A stretch of DNA of 15,166 bases from an uncultured Butyricicoccus sp. (GCA_900544475.1 UQVU01000035.1:1-15166), one strand, 5' to 3'; shown: positions 1 through 6,497, numbered from the stretch's first letter. Made by a program: numbers and translations. The notes: generated by a model not told the origin, from the sequence alone.

Positions 1-115
1 GAAAAACCGCGCCCTTCGGGCACATTTTTTCTTCCCTTGTATAAATTCCGTGATACATGCTCCCGGAATTTATGAATTTGCTGCGCAAATTCTATTTTAT
101 ACGTGCTGTCGCACG
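1..115 (+). repeat. Dispersed multi-hairpin element, copy 1 (5' part divergent or cut by window edge)
   Basis: This spacer matches the 3' half of the element found at 4831, 6848 and 12746. Stem D is ATAAATTCCG (41-50) with CGGAATTTAT (64-73) around the 13-nt loop TGATACATGCTCC. Stem E is GAATTTGC/GCAAATTC (74-81/85-92). Stem F is CGTGC/GCACG (102-106/111-115) around TGTC. Stems A and B are not visible. In place of stem C lies a hairpin GAAAAA/TTTTTC (1-6/26-31) enclosing GCCC-TTC-GGGC, which could equally be the terminator of a gene left of the window. The copy sits 3' of ctsR, in antisense to it. A further small hairpin, GTAT..AAGC/GCTT..ATAC, follows at 118-139 and is not part of the family. 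Confidence 0.8.
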
Positions 116-164
116 AAGTATAAAGCGTAGGCTTGATACCGCGGTTTCGGGATTAGCGCCCCTC

Positions 165-620
165 TCACACTGTTGCGATGCCCATGACCGAGCATCGGTA
201 AATCGCAGCCCGCAGCCGGTCGCGGTCGCTTTTTTCGACCTCCGCCAGTGCGCCGTCCGAGCACGCGGACAGGAGAAGCTGTCCCTCGCGCTGTGTGAGC
301 AGCTCGGCGGAAACGAGTGCTCGCGTCAGCCGCGCCGCGTCGTTCTGGCTCAGCCGGCCGCCGATGCCCCGCGCCGCTTCGAGCAGCGTGCGCTGTCTGT
401 CATCGAGCAGGCGGATGATGCGGATGTAACCGCCGCCGCCGCGCTGGCTTTCTACCAGATAGCCGTTTTCCGGCGTGAACCGCGTTTCGATTACGTAGTT
501 GATCTGACTCGGTACGCAGGAAAACCGGTCCGCGAGGCTTTTTCGCTGCAATTCCGCAACGCCGCCGCCGTCGGATAACATCTCACCGATGAAATCTGCT
601 ATCACATCGGACATTTTCAT
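165..620 (-). CDS. ctsR: CtsR, transcriptional repressor of class III heat-shock genes
   Basis: CtsR is a dimeric repressor of clp protease and chaperone genes. It binds tandem GGTCAAA-like heptamers and is released on heat shock, with turnover involving McsB and Clp proteases. The N-terminal winged helix carries the family block CVPSQINYVIETRFT followed by the glycine-rich wing ESQRGGGGYIRI, nearly identical to B. subtilis CtsR. Length is 151 aa, close to the usual 150-155. I chose the ATG at 620 because AAGGA lies 10 nt upstream. The in-frame GTG at 629 abuts that same ribosome site, so it is unlikely. CtsR operators lie in its own promoter, so autoregulation is expected. The usual partners mcsA, mcsB and clpC are not in the window. 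The next sequence downstream is repeat copy 1, with no clear terminator before it. Confidence 0.95.
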   Translation of the reverse strand: MKMSDVIADFIGEMLSDGGGVAELQRKSLADRFSCVPSQINYVIETRFTPENGYLVESQRGGGGYIRIIRLLDDRQRTLLEAARGIGGRLSQNDAARLTRALVSAELLTQREGQLLLSACSDGALAEVEKSDRDRLRAAIYRCSVMGIATV

Positions 621-652
621 TTGGCTCACTTCCTTCTGTCGGTTCCGGTCTT

Positions 653-732
653 ACTGACCTTTCCTGACCTTTGACTGTATTATATAATTTTTGGTGTCTG
701 AATGCAAGAGAAAAATCTGACCTTTTCTGACT
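653..732 (-). promoter_or_regulatory. ctsR promoter with two CtsR operators
   Basis: Read on the minus strand, TTGCAT (702-707) and TATAAT (679-684) are 17 nt apart, a good sigma-A promoter. Upstream of the -35 lies AGTCAGA-AAA-GGTCAGA (716-732). Downstream of the -10 lies GGTCAGG-AAA-GGTCAGT (653-669), directly preceded by AGTCAAA (670-676). Tandem heptamers separated by 3 nt are the known CtsR operator layout. The two sites bracket the promoter, so bound CtsR should block both RNA polymerase binding and start-site clearance. G replaces A at the sixth heptamer position in most repeats, a variant of the Bacillus GGTCAAA. Confidence 0.85.
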
Positions 733-870
733 AAAACGAAAAGTTATCGTAGACTAACACGGCGTTTTCTCGTGATTTCTCACGCAATCTCTTTTTTTCT
801 TGAATTTTTGAAAAATTATGAAAACTGTGCACCTTGATAAAAGTTACCCAAAACTAACCACCTGTTTTTG

Positions 871-898
871 TTGCTTTTTTCGTAACATGTGGTACAAT
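871..898 (+). promoter_or_regulatory. Likely sigma-A promoter of the ferredoxin gene
   Basis: TTGCTT (871-876) and TACAAT (893-898) are separated by 16 nt. The start site would fall near 905, leaving a short leader before GGAGG at 918-922. The spacer from 733 to 870 between the divergent ctsR and ferredoxin promoters is AT-rich, and I see no gene in it. Confidence 0.55.
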
Positions 899-932
899 AT
901 ATTTGTAAAATACATTTGGAGGTGCAATACCA

Positions 933-1103
933 ATGGCATATGTTATTTCTGGCGGCTGCATCATGTGCGGCTCTTGCGCGGGCGAGTGCCCGGTTGGCGC
1001 TATTTCTGAGGGCGACGGCAAGTACGAGATCAACGCAGACGCTTGTGTAGATTGCGGTACCTGTGCTGGCGCTTGCCCGGTAGGTGCTATCTCTCAGGGC
1101 TAA
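933..1103 (+). CDS. 2[4Fe-4S] clostridial-type ferredoxin
   Basis: This is a 56-aa soluble electron carrier. It shows two perfect CxxCxxCxxxCP motifs (C9, C12, C15, C19 and C38, C41, C44, C48), each followed by VGAIS, the classic internally duplicated clostridial ferredoxin. It holds two low-potential [4Fe-4S] clusters and passes electrons between enzymes such as pyruvate:ferredoxin oxidoreductase, hydrogenase and Rnf or Bcd-Etf complexes in anaerobes (family knowledge). The start is set by GGAGG 10 nt upstream. The gene has its own promoter and a strong terminator, so it is a single-gene unit. Its codon use is less GC-biased than that of neighbouring genes, as expected for a highly expressed small protein. 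Confidence in type is very high; the physiological partner cannot be told. Confidence 0.97.
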   Translation: MAYVISGGCIMCGSCAGECPVGAISEGDGKYEINADACVDCGTCAGACPVGAISQG

Positions 1104-1116
1104 TCTGAGAAAATCG

Positions 1117-1151
1117 AAAAAATTCCGTTCCGTCTGGGGCGGAATTTTTTT
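1117..1151 (+). terminator. Rho-independent terminator of the ferredoxin gene
   Basis: An AATTCCG/CGGAATT hairpin is flanked by an A-run on the 5' side and a run of seven T on the 3' side, starting 13 nt after the ferredoxin stop. The rest of the spacer to 1301 shows no gene. Confidence 0.85.
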
Positions 1152-1301
1152 ATGCTCTTTTCGGGGAGCTTTCCGGGGCAGGGCGCAGGCTTCGCGCACA
1201 ATGCTCCGCGTGGGGCGGACGTATTAAGAAAACGTTAACCGTTGATGCGCCAAAACGTCAAAGAAACCACGAAAAAACAGTGAAATTCTGGTGTTTTGCC
1301 G

Positions 1302-1331
1302 TTGAAATCGCGGCGCGCACAAGAGTATAAT
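1302..1331 (+). promoter_or_regulatory. sigma-A promoter of the ArsB/NhaD-like transporter operon
   Basis: TTGAAA (1302-1307) and TATAAT (1326-1331) are 18 nt apart, in an otherwise gene-free stretch (1152-1409). The predicted start near 1338 gives a leader of about 70 nt. Confidence 0.7.
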
Positions 1332-1357
1332 AGTAGACCGAATGAAAAAATCAGGAA

Positions 1358-1389
1358 GCGTGCCGCAGGGGAAAGTTGATAAGGCACGC
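1358..1389 (+). promoter_or_regulatory. Leader hairpin just before the transporter ribosome site
   Basis: GCGTGCC (1358-1364) pairs perfectly with GGCACGC (1383-1389) around an 18-nt loop that contains AGGGGAAAG. The ribosome site AAAGGGGA follows immediately (1393-1400), 9 nt before the ATG. Both the loop and the segment after the stem carry GGGAAAG or GGGGAAAG, so the loop resembles a second ribosome-site copy. No T-run follows, so it is not a terminator. A role in translation control is possible but unproven. Confidence 0.5.
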
Positions 1390-1409
1390 GGGAAAGGGGA
1401 CTACTATTT

Positions 1410-2678
1410 ATGAATTCCATGCAGATTATTTCTGTCGTGGTGTTTCTCATCGTCATGATCGCGCTCGTCACGGAAAAGGTGCACCGCACGGCGGCGGCGG
1501 TTTCCGGTGCGGTGCTGCTTCTGTGCCTGCGCGTGCTGACGGTAGATGAAGCGGTCGGCTACATCGACTTCGGCACGATCGGCGTGCTGCTCGGCATGAT
1601 GCTGTTCGTTGCGGTCGTGCGCAACTCCGGCCTGTTCGAGTACATGGCCATCAAGTCGGCGAAGATCGCGAAGGGCAGCCCGTGGAAGATCATGCTGCTG
1701 TTCATGATCCTGACCGCCGTGCTCAGCGCCTTCCTCGATAACGTCACGACCGTCCTGCTCGTCGGCCCGATGGCGATTTCGATTGCGGGCATTCTGGGCA
1801 TCGACCCGGTGCCGTTCCTGCTCACGCAGATTCTCGCCTCGAATATCGGCGGCACGGCGACCCTCATCGGTGACCCGCCGAATATCATGATTGGCTCCAA
1901 GGCGGGCCTCAGCTTCGCGGACTTCGTTGTGACTACCGGCCCGGCGGTTGTCATTATTATGATCGTCGTCTGCGCACTTTATTATATAGTATACGGCCGC
2001 CGCATGGTCGTCGCGCCCGAGCGCATGGAGGCGGTCATGGAGCTGGACGAAAAGCGTGCGGTTCAGGACGCGGGGCTGATGAAAAAGAGCCTTGTCATGA
2101 TCGCGCTCATCGTTCTCGGCTTTGTCAGCCATTCCTCGCTCGGCGTTGAGTCCTGCGTTGTGGCGCTCGCGGCGGCGTCTGTCATGCTGCTCATCGGCCG
2201 TCAGGACATCGAAGAAATCGTTCTGGGCGTAGAATGGTCCACCATTCTGTTCTTCACCGGCCTGTTCGTTATCGTCGGCGGCATGGTCAAGTGCGGCGTC
2301 ATCACCGCCCTCGGCAACGCGCTCGTTTCCGTCACCGGCGGCAACGTCAAGCTGCTGATGATTCTCATTCTGTGGGGTTCGGCTATCTTCTCGTCCGTTC
2401 TGGACAATATCCCGTTCGTCGCGACCATGATTCCGCTTATCCTGTCCATGCAGGCGGACGGCATGAACGTCACCTCGCTCTGGTGGGCGCTGTCGCTCGG
2501 CGCGTGCCTCGGCGGCAACGGTACGCTCATCGGCGCGTCCGCGAACGTTGTCCTGTCCGGCATCTCGGCCAAGCACGGTCATCCCATCACCTTCGGCCAC
2601 TACCTGAAGGTCGGCTTCCCGACCATGGTGCTGTCGGTCGCGATTTCTACCGTTTATCTTCTTGTTCGTTTTCACTGA
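1410..2678 (+). CDS. ArsB/NhaD-family (IT superfamily) cation/anion transporter
   Basis: A 422-aa inner-membrane protein with about 10-12 hydrophobic segments. It shows the internal repeat typical of the ion transporter superfamily, which includes ArsB, NhaD, CitM and the human P protein. In the first half are SAFLDNVTTVLLVGP and then SNIGGTATLIGDPPNIMIGS. In the second half are SSVLDNIPFVATMIPL and GGNGTLIGASANVV. Family members exchange Na+ for H+ or move arsenite or dicarboxylates. The GDPPN and LDN motifs point to the NhaD/ArsB branch, but the substrate cannot be read from sequence. The neighbouring unit encodes a CPA2 Na+/H+ antiporter, which favours an ion-homeostasis role by context only. 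It is first in an operon, 21 nt before the next gene. Confidence 0.85.
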   Translation: MNSMQIISVVVFLIVMIALVTEKVHRTAAAVSGAVLLLCLRVLTVDEAVGYIDFGTIGVLLGMMLFVAVVRNSGLFEYMAIKSAKIAKGSPWKIMLLFMILTAVLSAFLDNVTTVLLVGPMAISIAGILGIDPVPFLLTQILASNIGGTATLIGDPPNIMIGSKAGLSFADFVVTTGPAVVIIMIVVCALYYIVYGRRMVVAPERMEAVMELDEKRAVQDAGLMKKSLVMIALIVLGFVSHSSLGVESCVVALAAASVMLLIGRQDIEEIVLGVEWSTILFFTGLFVIVGGMVKCGVITALGNALVSVTGGNVKLLMILILWGSAIFSSVLDNIPFVATMIPLILSMQADGMNVTSLWWALSLGACLGGNGTLIGASANVVLSGISAKHGHPITFGHYLKVGFPTMVLSVAISTVYLLVRFH

Positions 2679-2699
2679 TCTTAGAAAGAGGGAACCGAT

Positions 2700-3167
2700 A
2701 TGTTTACAACCACTTTTTCCGGTGAGCTGATCAACGTTGCGCTGCGCCAGCTGGGCGCGACCCGTATCAGCGAGACCCGCAACGGCATCATGTACAAGGT
2801 GGAGTTCAAGCTGTCCGACGAGCTTACCGTGACCTACGTGTTCGATGTGACCAAGCACGACAAGTATTATATCCAGCGCATCGCGCCGTATCCGATTTCG
2901 CACGGCGATTTCGCGAGCGCGGAGGAGGTCATCGAGTTCGTCCGCCGCGACATCACCAAGTTCCGCAACGCGATGCAGTCGCACAACTTCCCGAAGTTTC
3001 TCGACACCGCGAACTCCATGGTCATGTTCACCCACGCCATCGAGCTGCTGTTCCTGGAACGGAACATTCCGGAGTCCGACATGGATACGCTGCGTCAGAG
3101 CATCGAGAACAGCCTCGACAAGGTGCGCGAAATTTACGCCCGCACGCCCAAAATCGAAAAGGAATAA
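2700..3167 (+). CDS. Uncharacterised 155-aa cytosolic protein co-transcribed with the transporter
   Basis: I do not recognise a family. The protein is soluble, with no signal peptide or membrane segment. Residues 1-65 look like alternating beta strands (FKLSDELTVTYVFDVT), and the rest is charged and helical, ending in a basic/acidic tail. The start is supported by AGAGGG 8 nt before the ATG, only 21 nt after the transporter stop. A strong terminator follows, so this gene and the ArsB/NhaD-like gene form a two-gene operon. A regulatory or accessory role for the transporter is inference from that arrangement. It reads as a true gene: it has a ribosome site, fits the operon, and has codon use like its neighbours. 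Confidence 0.8.
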   Translation: MFTTTFSGELINVALRQLGATRISETRNGIMYKVEFKLSDELTVTYVFDVTKHDKYYIQRIAPYPISHGDFASAEEVIEFVRRDITKFRNAMQSHNFPKFLDTANSMVMFTHAIELLFLERNIPESDMDTLRQSIENSLDKVREIYARTPKIEKE

Positions 3168-3192
3168 TCGGAATATTATTTCGGACTTTGCG

Positions 3193-3230
3193 GCCTCGGC
3201 GGAACAATGTTTCTGCCGGGGCTGTTTTTT
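3193..3230 (+). terminator. Rho-independent terminator of the transporter operon
   Basis: GCCTCGGC (3193-3200) pairs with GCCGGGGC (3215-3222), extended inward by GAAA/TTTC, and is followed by TGTTTTTT. It lies 26 nt after the stop of the 155-aa gene. Confidence 0.88.
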
Positions 3231-3389
3231 CATCTTAACGGCAGATTTCAAAAAAATGGCGGAAAACAGGCGGGGATAAGGTGCAGACGGAAAAAATGCA
3301 CATATTCGGGCGGATTGGATTTGGCTTTTTTCGTACAAAACCACGGGCATTTTTCGCGTTTTTTAACGTGCTGTTTTGAAAAAAAGATG

Positions 3390-3598
3390 TATAATAGTAT
3401 ACGTGATTTAGGAGAGCGTCAGCGGCACAGGAGACTGCCGGTGCACCGCTCTCATGGTAAATGCACGGCCGAGAGAAACAAACAGGCTGTGCGCGAGTCG
3501 GCAGGCCGCAGAGGAACAGAGATGGCCCCGCCGATAGAATGGATAGAGAGGCAGACGGTTCACCGCCGCCGCTTCTCAGGCAGAAAGGTGGAAATACA
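3390..3598 (+). promoter_or_regulatory. Promoter and long four-stem structured leader of the CPA2 antiporter (riboswitch-like candidate)
   Basis: A TATAAT (3390-3395) with a poor -35 (GTGCTG, 16 nt upstream) predicts a start near 3402 and a leader of about 195 nt with no gene. The leader folds into consecutive stems. P1 is GAGAGCG/CGCTCTC (3412-3418/3447-3453), enclosing CGGCA/TGCCG (3423-3427/3436-3440). P2 is GCACGGCC/GGCTGTGC (3463-3470/3485-3492) with a 14-nt purine-rich loop. P3 is TCGGC/GCCGA (3498-3502/3530-3534), enclosing GGCC/GGCC. P4 is GAGAGGC/GCTTCTC (3546-3552/3571-3577). The ribosome site AAAGGTGG follows. TTCT within the P4 3' arm could instead pair with AGAA next to the ribosome site. 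I cannot match it to a named class from memory; Na+- and c-di-AMP-sensing RNAs are the known types found before such genes. Confidence 0.55.
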
Positions 3599-4825
3599 AT
3601 GTCATACGATTATCTTTTGACGATAGCAATTATTTTGCTGTGCACGAAAATTTTCGGTCTGACGAGCGAACGAGTTCACATGCCGCAGGTCGTCGGCGCA
3701 CTGATTGCCGGTGTGCTGGTCGGCCCGAGCTGCCTTAACTGGGTCGGCGAGACCGACTTCCTGGTAAAGGCGGCCGAGCTTGGCGTTATCATCCTGATGT
3801 TCAACGCCGGCATGGATACCGACCTCGAGGAGCTGAAAAAGACCGGCTTCGCCTCGTTCATCATCGCCATGATCGGTGTTATCGTGCCGCTGCTCGGCGG
3901 TATGGGATGTTACCTGCTGTTCGACAACAACCCGACCGACCAGATGAACATGATCAAGGCTGCGTTTATCGGCGTCGTCCTGACCGCTACCTCGGTTTCG
4001 ATCACGGTCGAGACCCTGCGTGAGATGGGCAAGCTGAAAAGCCGGGTCGGCACAGCGATACTGGGCGCGGCCGTCATCGACGATATTCTGGGCATCATCG
4101 TTCTGACCATTCTGAGCGCACTGACCGACCCCTCGGTCCGCCCGATGTTCGTTCTGGCGCGTATCGTGGCGTTCTTTGTATTCGTTGCGGTCGTCGGCCT
4201 TATCATGTACAAGGCGTTCCTCAAAATGGAGCAGAAGTGGCACAAGCATCGCCGCATTGCGATTTACGCGGTTGCGTTCGCGCTGCTGATGAGCTATGTC
4301 GCAGAGCGTTTCTTCGGCATCGCGGACATCACGGGTGCTTATTTCGCCGGCATCGTGCTCTGCTCGCTGGCTGACGTGCGCGACTACGTTGCAAGCAAGA
4401 CCAACGTGCTCGGCTATATGCTGTTCTCCCCGCTGTTCTTCGCGTCCATCGGTATCAAGACCAACATGGAAGGTCTGACCGGTTCGATGATCGGCTTCGC
4501 GGTCGTTCTGACCATCATCGCTATCCTGACCAAGATCGTCGGCTGCGGCCTCGGCGCGAAGCTCATGGGCTTCCAGATGTACGATGCCTTCTCCATCGGC
4601 CTCGGCATGGTATCGCGCGGTGAGGTTGCGCTGATCGTTGCGCAGAAGGGCGAGCAGGCCGGTCTGATCGACCCGCATATGTTCCCGCCGATCGTCGTCG
4701 TCGTTATCGTTACTACGCTCGTCACGCCGATTCTGCTGAAATTCGGCATGAAGAAGCAGACCCCGGCGAACACCGAGTTCTCCGCACAGGAAGCGGCAAA
4801 TATGCCGAAGAACAGCCGTTTCTAA
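3599..4825 (+). CDS. CPA2-family Na+(K+)/H+ antiporter with Asp-Asp motif
   Basis: A 408-aa inner-membrane protein with about 12-13 hydrophobic segments and no C-terminal RCK/TrkA-N domain, so it is the short NapA/KefB-like membrane unit alone. Visible blocks are VHMPQVVGALIAGVLVGP (helix 2 region), LGVIILMFNAGMDTDLEEL, VLTATSVSITVETLREMG, and GAAVIDDILGI, which holds the paired aspartates found in electrogenic Na+/H+ antiporters such as Thermus NapA. Near the end is GLGMVSRGEVALIVAQKG. The ATG at 3599 is chosen because AAAGGTGG sits just upstream and the protein then begins with a typical first helix; an in-frame codon at 3461 would place structured leader sequence inside the protein. It stands alone between the structured leader and repeat copy 2. 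Confidence 0.9.
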   Translation: MSYDYLLTIAIILLCTKIFGLTSERVHMPQVVGALIAGVLVGPSCLNWVGETDFLVKAAELGVIILMFNAGMDTDLEELKKTGFASFIIAMIGVIVPLLGGMGCYLLFDNNPTDQMNMIKAAFIGVVLTATSVSITVETLREMGKLKSRVGTAILGAAVIDDILGIIVLTILSALTDPSVRPMFVLARIVAFFVFVAVVGLIMYKAFLKMEQKWHKHRRIAIYAVAFALLMSYVAERFFGIADITGAYFAGIVLCSLADVRDYVASKTNVLGYMLFSPLFFASIGIKTNMEGLTGSMIGFAVVLTIIAILTKIVGCGLGAKLMGFQMYDAFSIGLGMVSRGEVALIVAQKGEQAGLIDPHMFPPIVVVVIVTTLVTPILLKFGMKKQTPANTEFSAQEAANMPKNSRF

Positions 4826-4830
4826 TTACC

Positions 4831-5012
4831 TGTCGCGAAACTACCGTTTCGCCGACAAGTGTGTTCTGACAGCGCACGGCGCCGCAGAACACGGACGTCC
4901 GAAAGTTCCCATGCGGAAACTTTCTCCCTCTAAAAGTATAAATTCCGAGGTACACGCCCCCGGAATTTATGAATTTGCTTCGCAAATTCTATTTTATGCG
5001 CGCTGACGCGCG
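4831..5012 (+). repeat. Dispersed multi-hairpin element, copy 2 (complete, A-F)
   Basis: Begins 5 nt after the antiporter stop. Stem A is TGTCG-CGAAAC (4831-4841) with GTTTCG-c-CGACA (4846-4857, bulged C4852). Stem B is GTGTTCTG/CAGAACAC (4861-4868/4885-4892) with an inner GCGC/GCGC. Stem C is GAAAGTTCC/GGAAACTTTC (4901-4909/4915-4924). Stem D is ATAAATTCCG/CGGAATTTAT (4938-4947/4961-4970) around the 13-nt loop AGGTACACGCCCC. Stem E is GAATTTGC/GCAAATTC (4971-4978/4982-4989). Stem F is CGCGC/GCGCG (4999-5003/5008-5012) around TGAC. Comparison with copies 3 and 4 shows paired changes in stems A, B, D and E. Confidence 0.88.
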
Positions 5013-5051
5013 AAAACGCAGAATATAACGACCGCTTTCCGGTCAAATGGG

Positions 5052-5084
5052 GGACCGCACATGATGTGCGGTCCTTTCTCTTTG
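5052..5084 (+). terminator. Hairpin terminator upstream of the membrane-protein operon
   Basis: GGACCGCACAT (5052-5062) is perfectly self-complementary with ATGTGCGGTCC (5064-5074) and is followed by TTTCTCTTT. It probably stops transcription coming from the antiporter gene and repeat copy 2. A small GCCT-GAA-AGGC hairpin follows and overlaps the next promoter. Confidence 0.65.
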
Positions 5085-5086
5085 CC

Positions 5087-5115
5087 TTGCCTGAAAGGCG
5101 AGAATGTGCTATACT
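5087..5115 (+). promoter_or_regulatory. sigma-A promoter of the membrane protein / Spx-like operon
   Basis: TTGCCT (5087-5092) and TATACT (5110-5115) are 17 nt apart. The leader carries a GC-rich CCGCGGGGTGCGG stretch and the ribosome site AGGAGG (5165-5170). Confidence 0.6.
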
Positions 5116-5179
5116 GAACACGGTATCGTCTGCCGCGGGGTGCGGCGGAGAGGTGCGTAATAACAGGAGGAAAAACCTT

Positions 5180-6016
5180 ATGAATAAAACCAAATTTCTG
5201 CCGCTCGCAGCGGCGGCGCTGGCCATTCCGGGCATCGGACTGCGTGCGCTGCATCTGCTGAACGGTTTCGACGTAGACACCGGCCTTCCGACGGCCGGCA
5301 GTCCGTGGGTCTGGGTCTGCACCGCGTTCTTTGCGCTGTGCGCCGTGCTGTACGGCGTGCTGGCGGCGCCGCTGCGCGAGCAGGAAAACACGCCGTTCGA
5401 GCGTCTTTTCGGCACGGAAAACACGCTGTTCCGCATGACAACGGTCATCGCGGCCATGCTTCTGATTGCGTGCAGCGCAGGCTATCTCTACTTCACCTTT
5501 ACCGCCGACACGGATAATTTCTCGATGTGGGCGCGTATTCTGGAAATCGTCTACTCGCTCGCCGGCATCGGCAGCGGCGTGTGCATGATCGCCTTCACCA
5601 AGGCGCAGAGCGCGGCGCAGCTGACCTCGGAACCGGCGAAGTGCGTGCTGCTTCCGCTGTTCTGGAGTGCAATCCATCTGCTCGTCAACTACCGCATGAC
5701 CTGCACCGACCCGCGTCTGCCGCTGTTCGGCTTCGGCCTGATTGCAGACGTTGTGCTCGTGCTCGCGGTCTACCACTTCGCCCGTATGCTCTACGGCCGT
5801 CCGCAGCCCATGCTGCTGGCGCTGTTCGGAGGCCTTGCGGTCACGATGTCGTTCTCCGACCTCGGCGGCTACGGCCTTGCGCGGCTGATGGGCGTGACTT
5901 CGGTCGGCTGGTCGGCGCAGATGCTCCTGCGCAGCGGCCTGTCGGCGGCGGCCTGCCTCTACGTGCTCGCGCAGCTGTTCGTGCTGTGCGCGGACCACAC
6001 GGAACGCGCGAAATAA
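5180..6016 (+). CDS. Uncharacterised polytopic membrane protein
   Basis: A 278-aa protein of unrecognised family with about seven hydrophobic segments: residues ~5-27, 42-63, 85-106, 117-138, 150-170, 180-205, and 210 onward to the end. Short charged loops separate them. There is no lipobox and no long soluble domain. The start is fixed by AGGAGG 9 nt before the ATG. The stop is 12 nt before the Spx-like gene, so the two are co-transcribed and share a terminator. The link to a thioredoxin-fold partner might hint at a redox or stress role, but nothing in the sequence proves it. No catalytic motif is visible. Codon use matches that of the neighbours, so I treat it as a native gene. Confidence 0.8.
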   Translation: MNKTKFLPLAAAALAIPGIGLRALHLLNGFDVDTGLPTAGSPWVWVCTAFFALCAVLYGVLAAPLREQENTPFERLFGTENTLFRMTTVIAAMLLIACSAGYLYFTFTADTDNFSMWARILEIVYSLAGIGSGVCMIAFTKAQSAAQLTSEPAKCVLLPLFWSAIHLLVNYRMTCTDPRLPLFGFGLIADVVLVLAVYHFARMLYGRPQPMLLALFGGLAVTMSFSDLGGYGLARLMGVTSVGWSAQMLLRSGLSAAACLYVLAQLFVLCADHTERAK

Positions 6017-6028
6017 GGAGGGAAAACC

Positions 6029-6382
6029 ATGCTTTTTGTCTGCTATCCCAAGTGTTCGACCTGTAAAAAGGCGAAAGACTGGCTCGAAACGCAGGGCGTT
6101 TCCTTCACCGAACGCGACATCAAGACCGACAACCCGACCGAAGCCGAGCTTCGCGAGTGGCACCGCCGCAGCGGCCTGCCGCTCAAGCGCTTTTTCAACA
6201 CGAGCGGCCTCCAGTACAAGGCGCTCGGTCTCAAGGACCGCCTGCCCGGCATGACCGAGGACGAGCAGTACGCGCTTCTCGCGACCGATGGAATGCTCGT
6301 CAAGCGTCCGCTGCTTGTGGGGGAGGACTTCGCGCTCCCCGGCTTCAAGGAAAAGGAGTGGATAGAGAAGCTGAACGACTGA
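6029..6382 (+). CDS. ArsC/Spx/MgsR-family protein (arsenate reductase-like)
   Basis: A 117-aa cytosolic thioredoxin-fold protein. The N-terminus has YPKCSTCKKA, with the CxxC pair C9 and C12, and the C-terminal third has the family block DGMLVKRPLLVG. Family members are either arsenate or glutathione-type reductases (ArsC, YffB) or regulators binding RNA polymerase alpha (Spx, MgsR). CxxC redox switches are typical of the regulators. The sequence does not separate these roles. The nearest type is the small YusI/YffB-like group with KRPLLVG and a C-terminal FKEKEW. GGAGG lies 6 nt upstream of the ATG. It is the second gene of the operon, followed by a strong terminator. No arsenic-resistance genes adjoin it, so arsenate detoxification is not implied by context. 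Confidence 0.88.
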   Translation: MLFVCYPKCSTCKKAKDWLETQGVSFTERDIKTDNPTEAELREWHRRSGLPLKRFFNTSGLQYKALGLKDRLPGMTEDEQYALLATDGMLVKRPLLVGEDFALPGFKEKEWIEKLND

Positions 6383-6456
6383 TTTCGTGTGCATTCGGGG
6401 CAGGATAATCGAGTTCCAGAACAAATCGTTCTGCTCCGGGTATCGTAAAACCGTAG

Positions 6457-6497
6457 GGCGGGGTGCCCTCACCCCGCCGCGGATACGTTTTTCTTTT
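6457..6497 (+). terminator. Rho-independent terminator of the Spx-like operon
   Basis: GGCGGGGTG (6457-6465) and CACCCCGCC (6470-6478) form a perfect 9-bp stem with a 4-nt loop, with TTTTTCTTTT following at 6488-6497. A further hairpin CAGAAC/GTTCTG (6417-6422/6428-6433) precedes it, so the operon end is doubly structured. Confidence 0.85.

Noticed and set aside
1404..3350. 648-aa open frame on the minus strand
   Set aside because: It is antisense to the transporter and its partner gene, has low-complexity Arg/His/Asp-rich composition, and arises from GC-biased codons. The same holds for the long antisense frames at 3602-4678, 4994-6733, 7364-9094, 9282-10577, 10462-11535 and 12917-14017.
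3461..3598. N-terminal extension of the CPA2 antiporter by 46 residues
   Set aside because: The extension runs through the structured leader, is not membrane-like and has no ribosome site. The ATG at 3599 has AAAGGTGG and a family-like first helix.
3402..3598. Leader as a standard ydaO (c-di-AMP), M-box or glycine riboswitch
   Set aside because: I could not find the conserved core segments of these classes; only the general presence of stems fits.
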